In this document: piece after piece, positions 1-7,488 of the stretch
Layout: every line of letters starts with the position of its first letter
How positions within the stretch are numbered: position 1 is the first letter of the stretch
Assembly: GCA_900751995.1 (NCBI GenBank)
Contig: CAADTP010000043.1
Coordinates: 1 to 19,113, forward strand
Reading direction: 5' to 3'
DNA length: 19,113 bases
Source: Lachnospiraceae bacterium
GTDB taxonomy: Bacteria > Bacillota > Clostridia > Lachnospirales > Lachnospiraceae
Position numbers and translations under genes: made by a program
Notes under the pieces: generated by a model
What the model saw: only the letters and a program-made list of their open reading frames with translations
The model's database searches: none
Told to the model about the DNA's origin: nothing

Positions 1-8
1 CTACTTAT

Positions 9-81
<73 letters not shown>

Positions 82-145
82 TGTTTTAATGTAAAACATA
101 CGAACGGCTGGTTAGAAAAAGCCTGAGTATTAATTAATTTAATAT

Positions 146-218
146 GGGGTATTAGCTCAGTCGGTAGAGCACTTGACTTTTAATCAAGTTGTCCGGGGTT
201 CGAATCCCCGATGCCTCA
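146..218 (+). tRNA. tRNA-Lys (UUU)
   Basis: A 73-nt cloverleaf. The acceptor GGGGTAT pairs with ATGCCTC through two wobble pairs, and the discriminator is A. The anticodon stem CTTGA/TCAAG encloses CTTTTAA, giving anticodon TTT (Lys). The T arm contains GGGGTTCGAATCCCC. CCA is not encoded. It sits 64 nt after tRNA-Phe with no terminator between them, so the two are probably one transcript. Confidence 0.97.
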
Positions 219-237
219 CTTTTTAAGTGGATCAGAT

Positions 238-282
238 AAATTCCCATTTATTGCTCAAGGCAGTAGGTGGGAATTTTGTTTT
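238..282 (+). terminator. Intrinsic terminator of the tRNA operon (first)
   Basis: A perfect 9-bp inverted repeat, AAATTCCCA (238-246) and TGGGAATTT (268-276), is followed directly by a T-rich tail. It begins 19 nt after tRNA-Lys. The 21-nt loop is long for a terminator, which may explain why a second, tighter hairpin follows. Confidence 0.65.
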
Positions 283-310
283 ATATCTGTGCGAGTATAG
301 TATAAAGGAA

Positions 311-347
311 GACGGTTACGTTGTGATTCAGCGTAACCGCCTTTTTT
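311..347 (+). terminator. Intrinsic terminator (second, strong)
   Basis: GGTTACG (314-320) pairs with CGTAACC (332-338), extended by flanking C-G and G-C pairs, and is followed by six Ts (342-347). It is a classic rho-independent terminator in tandem with the one at 238-282, backing up termination of the tRNA transcript. Confidence 0.8.
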
Positions 348-536
348 ATATCATAGAAAATTACGTACTGACGAACGAATCAGCAGAGCCATCGAGTAGG
401 ATTTCAATGGTAGGAGTATGTCAATGCGATAAAAAAATATTATGGACATTTTCGACAAAAAATGTTCACTTTGCGACAAATTTGACAAAGTTCAAGAGAT
501 AAAAATGTTATATAATTAGAGCATAGCTGTACAGTA
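348..536. other. AT-rich intergenic stretch, no gene supported
   Basis: The stretch holds an imperfect 8-bp inverted repeat (444-451 with 460-467, one wobble) and repeated GACAAA words at about 454-489. A TTGACA (482-487) and a TATAAT (511-516) lie 23 bp apart, which is too wide for a normal sigma-A promoter. No RNA gene family is recognised. The downstream gene is on the opposite strand, so any transcript starting here would be antisense to it. Confidence 0.4.
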
Positions 537-956
537 TTAAGACTTTATCATAAGAATGAGCAGGAAATCTGTTATGAGCAGGATTACTAGGAAGACAATA
601 GAGATGGTCATAGAATAGATATTCTGGATCTGGTTTGGATTCTGCGGATCACATTTAATCTGAACATGCTTTCCGGGGGCTTTGCCGAGGCGTAAAAACT
701 CGATTCGGTCAGCTGTGTAGTTTTGTTCCTTGTAGGTGTAAGAGTACTTCACATAGTTATGATAATTGGAACTATGAGGCTTGTTAGGATTATTTGAGCG
801 GCTGACAGATGATATAACAGCATCTACAGGTACGTAATCATGATATTTTATGGCGGAACAGATAGTTATTGCCAGAAAAAAAACAGTTCCGATTACGCAG
901 CAGCCCAGAATAACCGGTAAAATTTGGCGTGCTTTTGGATTTACGGTGACATTCAT
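537..956 (-). CDS. DUF3592-like two-TM membrane protein
   Basis: A 139-residue protein whose function is not known. A hydrophobic helix at about residues 12-36 and a second at about 115-137 flank an extracytoplasmic segment of roughly 75 residues. That segment carries the Tyr-rich pattern VKYSYTYKEQNYTADRI, then a stretch rich in Gly, Pro and Lys, ending with DPQNPNQI. This layout and the Y-x-Y...Y core fit the DUF3592 family of small membrane proteins. The start is supported by AAGGAG 7 nt upstream of ATG on the minus strand. It is transcribed away from the large surface protein at 1086 and the two share a 129-bp divergent region. The family call is by eye and rests on topology plus the short core motif. 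Confidence 0.75.
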   Translation of the reverse strand: MNVTVNPKARQILPVILGCCVIGTVFFLAITICSAIKYHDYVPVDAVISSVSRSNNPNKPHSSNYHNYVKYSYTYKEQNYTADRIEFLRLGKAPGKHVQIKCDPQNPNQIQNIYSMTISIVFLVILLITDFLLILMIKS

Positions 957-1003
957 GATTTTTCTCCTTTCTTGGTTGATAGTCTGATAATTTACGGGGG
1001 ATT

Positions 1004-1043
1004 AATTATAAATGATTTCGAATGATCTCGAAAATTTATAATT
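1004..1043. promoter_or_regulatory. 40-bp interrupted palindrome between divergent genes
   Basis: AATTATAAAT (1004-1013) and ATTTATAATT (1034-1043) are exact inverted copies. Just inside them, TTTCGA (1016-1021) and TCGAAA (1028-1033) are also inverted, leaving a 2-nt offset on the left and a 6-nt centre. It lies between the divergent genes at 956 and 1086. It could be an operator for a dimeric or tetrameric regulator, or a cruciform/hairpin near the 5' end of either transcript. No regulator is identified. Confidence 0.55.
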
Positions 1044-1050
1044 GGTGAAC

Positions 1051-1079
1051 ATTATAGCATAGTACAGCAGAAGGGAAAA
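1051..1079 (-). promoter_or_regulatory. Candidate extended -10 promoter for the DUF3592-like gene
   Basis: On the minus strand the reverse complement of 1051-1059 reads TGCTATAAT, a TGn extended -10 followed by a perfect TATAAT (1056 down to 1051). The -35 position, 17 bp upstream, reads TTTTCC and is weak, which is tolerated with extended -10 elements. It would give a leader of roughly 90 nt that includes the 1004-1043 palindrome. Confidence 0.45.
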
Positions 1080-1085
1080 GTGCTT

Positions 1086-4000
1086 ATGAAGAGAAAAAGT
1101 GCATCAAAAAAATTGCTGCCGCTGATGCTGATCCTGATGTTGATCTTAGGAATCAGCATGCCAGCAAATGCAGCTGCAAATCCCAGACTGAACAGTACAA
1201 AAAAGGTTTTGTACGTGGGAAAAACATCACAGTTAAAGGTTGTAAACTGGAAGAAAGCCGTGAAATGGTCTTCTTCCAATAATAAAGTTGTAAAGGTTTC
1301 GTCAAAGGGAAAGATAACGGCTGTGAAGACCGGAACCGCAACAGTAAAGGCCAGAATTGCCAAAAAGACATTAACCTGTAAGGTTACAGTAAAAAGCCCG
1401 GGAATGTCAGTGAAAAAAGCCGTATTGTATGTAAAGGGAAAAAGTCTGCAGTTAAAAGTAAACGGTGTTTCGGGAAAGACGGTATGGAGTTCTGCCAATA
1501 AAAAAATCGTTAAAGTCAGCTCTAAGGGAAAAATAACAGCAGTAAAAACCGGAACAACCGTGGTTAAAGCTAAAATAGGAAAAAAAGTATATACCTGTAA
1601 GGTTACGGTAAAAAATCCTTATCTGTCTGCAAAGAGCTTAAAATTTGTATGGGGAACAGCGAATACATCCAGGAAACTTTCGATAAAGGGTGATGTGATC
1701 AAAACTGCCTCAAGTTCAAATACAAAGGTTGCCAAGGTAAAAAAAGATGGTACGGTTTCTGTAACAGGAACAGGAACATGTACAGTAACCTTTAAAGATT
1801 CTAAGAAGAGAACATATCGATGTAAGATAACAGTTGTGAAACCAACACTGAAAAATCAAAAAGCTACTCTGGAAGAAGGGGAAAGTATCCAGCTTGGTTT
1901 TAAGGAAAAAGGTGTTAAAGTAAGCTGGTCATCTGCTGATCAGAAAATTGCAACAGTAACAAAAACAGGTGTTGTCCAGGCAGTCGGAGAGGGAAATACA
2001 TCGATCGTTGCCAAAGTAAAAGGAATAAAAATCTTTGCAAGGATTTTTGTTACGAAAAAATACGTGCAGGATTCCGGACATGAATACACCAGAGGTGAAT
2101 GGGTAAAACTTCTTCTGGATAAAGTTGGCTGCAAGTATGAAGAGCAGTTTGACAGCAAAAATTATTATTATGCTGATACCAGAGAAAATGAAAATGGAAT
2201 CGCAGCAGAAATTGCAAAAACTATGGGAATCATTCCCGATGAAACCGATGAGCAGGATGTTCCATATTTTTATCCTGATGAATATGCAACAAGAGAGTTT
2301 GCCGCATATACAGCAGTAATGCTTATGGGATATGAAACTACGGATGAAGAACCGACATGTGCAGATGCGGCTCAGATCAGGTATAAAAATGTTGTAGCTA
2401 TTGCACTGAAAAAGAATATGCTGTCTCTGAATGGAGATACCTTTGAACCGGAGAAGGCAATTAACGGAAATGATGCAGCTCAGATCTTAAAAGCTATCGA
2501 CCAGATCACTGAGGACTCAGTAATCGATGAGAATTATGACAGCAAGGTCACCTATGCAACAAATGTAGTTGAAGTCAAAGATACTTCCAAAAATATATAC
2601 AATGTTGTCCAGAACAGTGACGGAACTTATACGATCACAGTAAAAGATGGAAATGCTTATAAAAATCTGGAAACCGGAAAGGTTGTACTGTTTTCTGCAA
2701 AGGAAATGGGAACAGATACAGATATTGCATTAAAAGTCCAGAATATCACAAAGGACGGACAGGGACGTCTGATCATTAAGGCCGGCAAACCGGATGATAT
2801 TTCAGAGGTTTACAAATCAATTGATTTTGAAGGTGCAGGAATTGCAGATCCGGAAAATATGCAGGTAACTGCAGAGGGCGTTCAATATGAGTATATTCCG
2901 GAAAATTCAAGTGAGGTGCCGGCAGGAGGACTTACTCTCGGCGGAAGTATTCCAGTTCCAGGTAAATTGAAATTTGATCTTAATCATAAATTTAATGATA
3001 AGGTGAAGCTGTCCGGTTCTGTTGCTGTTACGATTCCGGATGTAAGCTGTAAGCTGGATGCCGGATTTAGCTGGGGAAAGATAGAGGTAAGGCATTTTAT
3101 TGCGTCAGTTACAGGAAAAGCTGATTTCGAAGGCGGACTTTATATAAGTGGCGTGAATTCAGAGCAGCAGATCAAACATGCAAGTGGAACTATGGAAACA
3201 GTCAGCGATGTACTTGAACTGGGACGAGTTCCTATAAAGCTTGGTACAACTGGTCTTTCTGCAGATCTGGTGGTTTCTCTGTTTTATGATGTGTCCGGGC
3301 AGTTTGTTGTGAAATATTCCGTTGAAGCAACTGGCGGATATGAATTCAAAGATGGAAATGGAAGATTTATCCATGATTTCAGTCAGACTTTGACACCGGT
3401 CACAATAGAAGGATCTGCGAAATGCGGTCTTCAGTTTGGATTAAATCTGACTGCATTGGAGACATGGGATCTGGCAGGAATTGATATTAAGGTAGGACCT
3501 GCGGCAAAGGCAAGCGTATCCTATACAGTTCGTGATGCCGGAAATGTGCTTTGTTCTGATGTAAGAACCTATATTTACGCAGCGGGTGAGTTGAATCCGG
3601 ATACGGTGGTCGGAAAGTTCCTGAAAACGGTATGGCATTATACGTTGTCCAAGGATTTTCTGTCTGATGATGACGATAATCCACTAAAATTGAAGGTTCA
3701 TTTTGAAAATGGAACACTGGTAGATAAATGTACAGTCGGAGCCGGAAGCATTGAGGGAAGCGTTTTGGATTCAAACAGCAAAGCTCCTGTAAAAAATGCC
3801 AGCGTGGAAGCATATTCCGGAACAGTCAAGGTTGAAAAAACTTTCACGAAAGAAGATGGAACTTATTCATTTAATGATCTTGATGAAGGAACCTACAAAA
3901 TTGTTGTCACAGCAACCGGTTACCAGAAATATGAGAGCAGTTCCATGGAAGTATCAGCGAACCAGATCACATACGCAGAATCTTTCCTGATGGTATCCAG

Positions 4001-5099
4001 AGCAGAAGCCGGAGATGGTGAGCTGAGTGGAAGATTTATTCATTCCATGACCGGTGGAAATATAGAAAATGTAACTTATGAATTACGTAAGGGCTGGGAT
4101 AATGTGATCGGAGAGACTGTGAAAGAAGGCGTATCAGCAGATGGAACCTATACGTTGACCGTGCCAGCCGGAAACTATACGCTGAATGCAAGCAATGAAG
4201 ATTTTGTTTCTGCCCATATCAATGTTGTAGTTCAGGCAAATGCATGCAGTGAACGTGATGTAACAATGTCACCGACCAATATCAGTGCAGGAGATGAGGG
4301 ACTTCTTCAGATCGTGCTTACATGGGGAGAAACTCCGCGAGACCTGGATTCTCATCTGCTGGGACCTACTGATGAAAACGGAGATGACTACTTCCATGTA
4401 TACTACAGGGATAAAAATGCATATTCAGAGGATGGAGATGTAATAGCAAATCTGGATCTGGATGATACAAGCAGCTATGGACCGGAAACAACAACCATAT
4501 ACAAAGGCTTCACCGGAAGAAAATATAGCTTTTATGTATACGATTATACAAACGGTGAAGATGATGCGAGTACAGAATTATCTGCTTCGTCAGCCAAAGT
4601 AACCGTTTACCGGGGTGGAAAACAGATCTACCAGGCAAATGTACCGGTTAACAGGGAAGGATACCTGTGGCATGTATTTGACTATGATGTGCAGTCAAAC
4701 AAGCTTATGCCAGTCAATACCTTTGTATATGATTATGAAGTGCCGGAAGCAAATGCAATGGAAGATAATTCAGGCATTATTTCAGAAACAGAAGCCCTTG
4801 AGATCATCCGAAACAGTGAAAAGAAAGCTGAAGAAGAGAGCAGCGAGGAACTCAATATGAGTTCTGAAGAAGGAAAGACGGACGATAATACTGAGGAAGA
4901 GATATTTGATGATTCCAGTGAAGAGCCGGAGATATCAGAAAGTGGTGATACGGCTGAAGTAATTGAGTTTCCGAAGGACTCTGAAACGGAAGAAGAAAAT
5001 GACGGAACAGAAATAACAGAAGAGGATAGTGAGAGTGCGGAGGAGCTGCCGGTGGAAGATATTTATGAGGGATCAGAGGAGTTAGGTCTGGCAGGATAA
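1086..5099 (+). CDS. Large secreted Big_2 / SLH-like / YfaP-like surface protein
   Basis: A 1337-residue exported protein. ATG 1086 is preferred over the in-frame GTG at 1080 because AAGGGA (1071-1076) lies 9 nt from it. A Sec signal peptide (Lys-rich start, hydrophobic core, cut near ANA-A, about residue 31) is followed by about four Big_2-type domains to residue 325. These carry repeated VVKVSSKGKITAVKTGT and TCKVTVK motifs and are very Lys-rich. Residues 331-471 resemble SLH repeats. A beta-rich region follows, then two carboxypeptidase-regulatory-like domains (about 885-955 and 979-1050; motif DGTYSFNDLDEGTY). A YfaP/DUF2135-like domain (about 1072-1202; LTWGETPRDLDSHL) comes next, then a roughly 100-residue Glu/Ser/Asp tail. 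There is no LPXTG or C-terminal TM helix, so any anchoring would be through the SLH-like part. The role is unknown; adhesion or envelope structure is inference. Its last 37 bp overlap the convergent gene. Confidence 0.88.
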   Translation: MKRKSASKKLLPLMLILMLILGISMPANAAANPRLNSTKKVLYVGKTSQLKVVNWKKAVKWSSSNNKVVKVSSKGKITAVKTGTATVKARIAKKTLTCKVTVKSPGMSVKKAVLYVKGKSLQLKVNGVSGKTVWSSANKKIVKVSSKGKITAVKTGTTVVKAKIGKKVYTCKVTVKNPYLSAKSLKFVWGTANTSRKLSIKGDVIKTASSSNTKVAKVKKDGTVSVTGTGTCTVTFKDSKKRTYRCKITVVKPTLKNQKATLEEGESIQLGFKEKGVKVSWSSADQKIATVTKTGVVQAVGEGNTSIVAKVKGIKIFARIFVTKKYVQDSGHEYTRGEWVKLLLDKVGCKYEEQFDSKNYYYADTRENENGIAAEIAKTMGIIPDETDEQDVPYFYPDEYATREFAAYTAVMLMGYETTDEEPTCADAAQIRYKNVVAIALKKNMLSLNGDTFEPEKAINGNDAAQILKAIDQITEDSVIDENYDSKVTYATNVVEVKDTSKNIYNVVQNSDGTYTITVKDGNAYKNLETGKVVLFSAKEMGTDTDIALKVQNITKDGQGRLIIKAGKPDDISEVYKSIDFEGAGIADPENMQVTAEGVQYEYIPENSSEVPAGGLTLGGSIPVPGKLKFDLNHKFNDKVKLSGSVAVTIPDVSCKLDAGFSWGKIEVRHFIASVTGKADFEGGLYISGVNSEQQIKHASGTMETVSDVLELGRVPIKLGTTGLSADLVVSLFYDVSGQFVVKYSVEATGGYEFKDGNGRFIHDFSQTLTPVTIEGSAKCGLQFGLNLTALETWDLAGIDIKVGPAAKASVSYTVRDAGNVLCSDVRTYIYAAGELNPDTVVGKFLKTVWHYTLSKDFLSDDDDNPLKLKVHFENGTLVDKCTVGAGSIEGSVLDSNSKAPVKNASVEAYSGTVKVEKTFTKEDGTYSFNDLDEGTYKIVVTATGYQKYESSSMEVSANQITYAESFLMVSRAEAGDGELSGRFIHSMTGGNIENVTYELRKGWDNVIGETVKEGVSADGTYTLTVPAGNYTLNASNEDFVSAHINVVVQANACSERDVTMSPTNISAGDEGLLQIVLTWGETPRDLDSHLLGPTDENGDDYFHVYYRDKNAYSEDGDVIANLDLDDTSSYGPETTTIYKGFTGRKYSFYVYDYTNGEDDASTELSASSAKVTVYRGGKQIYQANVPVNREGYLWHVFDYDVQSNKLMPVNTFVYDYEVPEANAMEDNSGIISETEALEIIRNSEKKAEEESSEELNMSSEEGKTDDNTEEEIFDDSSEEPEISESGDTAEVIEFPKDSETEEENDGTEITEEDSESAEELPVEDIYEGSEELGLAG

Positions 5100-6280
5100 A
5101 AATGTACTGTGATCGAACAGATCTCGCTGTTTGTGGCAGTACGCATATTCGGGCCCCATATGCCGGCACCGGAGGTAACGATGTTGTGCATAGTCCCCTT
5201 TTTCAGGTAACCGCAGGAATTTTCCCAGATCAGGCCGGTGATGATGTTCAGAGGGAACAGTTGGCCGTCATGAGTATGGCCGCAGAGATCAAGGTCTGCG
5301 CCTGCGGCTGCCACTTCATCCAGCTGACCGGGCTGATGATCCATAAAAATAATCGGGAGTGTTTTGTCAAGGTAGGCTGTAAGCTGGTCAGGATCCTTAC
5401 GGGTATCGGACATTTTTCGGCAGCGTGAAGGATCCTTACGGCCTGTCAGATAAAACCGTTTATCTATGAGGACGGTTTCGTCATCGAGAAGCCGGATGTT
5501 GGCAGATTCCAGAAAATTCCGCATTCTGGGATCATCATAATCTTTTTTTGCATTGCGGAAGGTAAAACCGGCCAGAATCGGTTCGCTGAGATCATGGTTG
5601 CCCCAACAGGCATAAACGCCGTATCTGGATTTCAGCGAACGGAGAATGGCCGCTGTTTTTTTCGGGTTTTTGATCCCTTCATATTCGTTATCAAAAATAT
5701 CGCCTGCAATACAGATCAGATCCGGATCTTCGGCGTTGATCTTTTTTACAAGAAGCCCGGCATGTTTTTCTCCGATACTGTAACCGAAATGAATGTCTGC
5801 GAGCAGGACGATCTTCAGGGAGTCCATTCCCTTCACCTGCTTGTCTATTTTCACATCATAAGTTTTTGTCTTAATATTCCATTGATTAAAAATCCCATAG
5901 AGACTGACACCAATGATCAGAAGAGTGCAGACAGCGCCTGTGATTACGAAGGCTTTCCGGGAATACATCCAGGCCGGATGAAGCGTATGCTTCAGGATCA
6001 GTCTGCAGAGATCTGTAGTTACGATTACGATCAGGATGTAAAGAAATGTTCCCTGAAAATAATTTGCCGTATTTTTCAGGAAGCGATGGAGCGCAGGGGG
6101 CTTCCGGATGAGAAAACAGGTCAGAAGAGAAGCGGACAGAAAAATATAAACACCTGCAAAGCATGCCCGGAACGCAAAGGTCTGGAAAAAATGAGTGCAG
6201 GCACCCATCCACAAAATCATCCAGCGGACGATATAAATATTAATGAGAATATATAATGGTGCGAGAAAGATGGCAAGCAT
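5063..6280 (-). CDS. Membrane-anchored calcineurin-like metallophosphoesterase
   Basis: A 405-residue enzyme. Four hydrophobic segments (about 1-26, 38-59, 75-98 and 109-131) precede a YkuE-type calcineurin-like domain. All metal-site motifs are present: LADIH (D162, H164), GDIFDN (D194), GNHD (N228, H229), DHQP (H315) and GHTH (H335, H337). Catalysis therefore looks intact; relatives act on lipid-linked or nucleotide phosphates at the membrane, but the substrate cannot be read here. The start is set by GGAGG (6296-6292) about 11 nt before ATG 6280. The frame stays open to an ATG at 6469, but that lies upstream of the predicted promoter's -35 box. The final 37 bp overlap the convergent surface protein gene, with no room for a terminator between them. 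Confidence 0.9.
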   Translation of the reverse strand: MLAIFLAPLYILINIYIVRWMILWMGACTHFFQTFAFRACFAGVYIFLSASLLTCFLIRKPPALHRFLKNTANYFQGTFLYILIVIVTTDLCRLILKHTLHPAWMYSRKAFVITGAVCTLLIIGVSLYGIFNQWNIKTKTYDVKIDKQVKGMDSLKIVLLADIHFGYSIGEKHAGLLVKKINAEDPDLICIAGDIFDNEYEGIKNPKKTAAILRSLKSRYGVYACWGNHDLSEPILAGFTFRNAKKDYDDPRMRNFLESANIRLLDDETVLIDKRFYLTGRKDPSRCRKMSDTRKDPDQLTAYLDKTLPIIFMDHQPGQLDEVAAAGADLDLCGHTHDGQLFPLNIITGLIWENSCGYLKKGTMHNIVTSGAGIWGPNMRTATNSEICSITVHFYPARPNSSDPS

Positions 6281-6432
6281 GGTGTGTGATACCTCCATTC
6301 GTGGCAAGCAATAAGCGGTGAGCAGGACTGATCGCTGCAGATACTTTTTGGATTGATACATAGCATTTCCATAAATTACTGCAGCATGTTCGGAATAACT
6401 TTTTTTGATGCATTGATTCATGGAACCGCTAT

Positions 6433-6461
6433 AGTATACAGCAAATAATAATTTTTGGCAA
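6433..6461 (-). promoter_or_regulatory. Sigma-A promoter for the metallophosphoesterase
   Basis: Read on the minus strand, TTGCCA (complement of 6456-6461) and TATACT (complement of 6433-6438) are separated by exactly 17 bp, each one mismatch from consensus. Transcription would begin near 6426, giving a leader of about 145 nt before the start at 6280. The element overlaps the -35 region of the opposing spoIID promoter candidate. Confidence 0.65.
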
Positions 6462-6474
6462 AAGAACATATATT
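6446..6474 (+). promoter_or_regulatory. Candidate sigma-E promoter for spoIID
   Basis: TAATAAT (6446-6452) matches the sigma-E -35 consensus KMATATT at 6 of 7 positions. CATATATT (6467-6474) matches the -10 CATACAMT at about 6 of 8, with a 14-bp spacer. Its position 28 nt before spoIID fits the known sigma-E control of spoIID in Bacillus subtilis. The consensus is AT-rich, so chance matches are possible. Confidence 0.55.
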
Positions 6475-6501
6475 AGGAAAAAGAACGCTTATGGTGTTTT
6501 T

Positions 6502-7323
6502 ATGAAAAAATATGCGCTTCTTCGATATTGTCTGGTGTTTTTAGCAATTGTTCTTCCTTATTTTTCGGCGGCAACCATTAATGGACCGGAGAGGGTCCTG
6601 GCAGAGAGGGTGCCGGATATGGAAGAATATCTCCCGGTCATTGTTTTTTCGCAGATTTCCCCGGATATGAAAAAAGAAACCATAAAAGCGCAGACTGTGA
6701 TTGCACGGTCGAATATTCAAAGGTGGCTGGGTGAGGGGAAAAATCTGGCAGAGATCCTGAGGGAAAACGGAAGTACAGAGGAAGTCTGGAGATATTTTTT
6801 TGCAGAAAAAAGGCAGATCTATGAGCAGGCAGCAAAAGAGACGGATGGACAGGTACTTACATATGAAGGAAAAGTGAGGCTGACTCCCTGGCATAAGAGA
6901 AGCGCAGGGAAAACCCGCAGCGGGGAAGAAGCTTTTCATGATGAGGCGTATACATATCTGAAATCGGCAGATAGCAGTGAGGACAAAAAATCTCCGGATC
7001 ATAAAAAAATCGTGGAAATTCCTGAGGGGCAGCTTTCCGGGGAGCTGAAGATCAAAAAACGGGACAGTGCCGGTTATGTGACAGAGCTTACGATTGGGGA
7101 AACACTTCTGGAGGGAGAAAGCTTTGCAGCGGGAATGGGACTGGAATCCGCGAATTTCAGTTTGAAGAAAAAGGATGATATTTATTATCTGCGAGTGCGT
7201 GGCAGCGGTCATGGTGTGGGATTTTCCCAGTTTGGTGGAAATGAGATGGCAAAAAACGGAAGCAGTGCGGAGGAGATCCTGAAAAAATATTTTCCGGAGA
7301 TGGAGCTGAAAGCTGAGGATTAA
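6502..7323 (+). CDS. spoIID: Stage II sporulation protein D (SpoIID/LytB domain)
   Basis: A 273-residue membrane-anchored SpoIID homologue. In the family, SpoIID works with SpoIIM and SpoIIP to remodel peptidoglycan during engulfment and is a lytic transglycosylase. An N-terminal hydrophobic anchor spans about residues 5-27. The SpoIID block starts near residue 41 (EEYLPVIVFSQISPDMKKET, then IKAQTVIARS), and the hallmark GSGHGVGFSQFGG (234-246) with EEILKKYFPEMEL closes it. By eye the catalytic Glu of the family (Glu88 in B. subtilis, in the xxEMP motif) aligns with Gln51. The ribosome binding site is weak (GGTG close to the ATG); an ATG at 6491 meets a stop after four codons, so 6502 is chosen. 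The spoIIQ-like gene follows 165 bp later. It is somewhat shorter than B. subtilis SpoIID and has a charged insert at about residues 125-175. Confidence 0.92.
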   Translation: MKKYALLRYCLVFLAIVLPYFSAATINGPERVLAERVPDMEEYLPVIVFSQISPDMKKETIKAQTVIARSNIQRWLGEGKNLAEILRENGSTEEVWRYFFAEKRQIYEQAAKETDGQVLTYEGKVRLTPWHKRSAGKTRSGEEAFHDEAYTYLKSADSSEDKKSPDHKKIVEIPEGQLSGELKIKKRDSAGYVTELTIGETLLEGESFAAGMGLESANFSLKKKDDIYYLRVRGSGHGVGFSQFGGNEMAKNGSSAEEILKKYFPEMELKAED

Positions 7324-7488
7324 AGAAAGTCAGGCATCCGAAGCAACGTCTGATAAAAAAATATTCAAAAAATGAATAGACAGCCATATTCTGGACACTC
7401 TATAGATATAGAAATGGTGACCGAAACGGCAGCTTTACTGTTTTTTCTGTTACTGAAAATGAACATATCAGACAGAGGTGGAAAGAAT

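Noticed and set aside
227..502. 91-codon open frame starting with GTG after tRNA-Lys
   Set aside because: It has no ribosome binding site, runs through both tRNA-operon terminators, and shows no recognisable protein features.
482..516. TTGACA ... TATAAT as a promoter
   Set aside because: The spacer is 23 bp, far from 16-18, and there is no plus-strand gene directly downstream.
5594..6256. 220-codon plus-strand frame inside the phosphoesterase gene
   Set aside because: It is antisense to a gene with all metallophosphoesterase motifs; its translation shows no domain.
6281..6469. 63-codon N-terminal extension of the phosphoesterase
   Set aside because: The extended start lies upstream of the predicted -35 box and has no ribosome binding site; GGAGG marks ATG 6280.
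7324..7371. Terminator between spoIID and spoIIQ
   Set aside because: A weak CAGGC/GTCTG stem is followed by As rather than Ts on the coding strand, so read-through from spoIID remains possible.
7372..7488. 39-codon extension of the spoIIQ-like gene
   Set aside because: There is no ribosome binding site at 7372, whereas AGGTGG precedes ATG 7489, which begins a normal short cytoplasmic tail before the TM helix.
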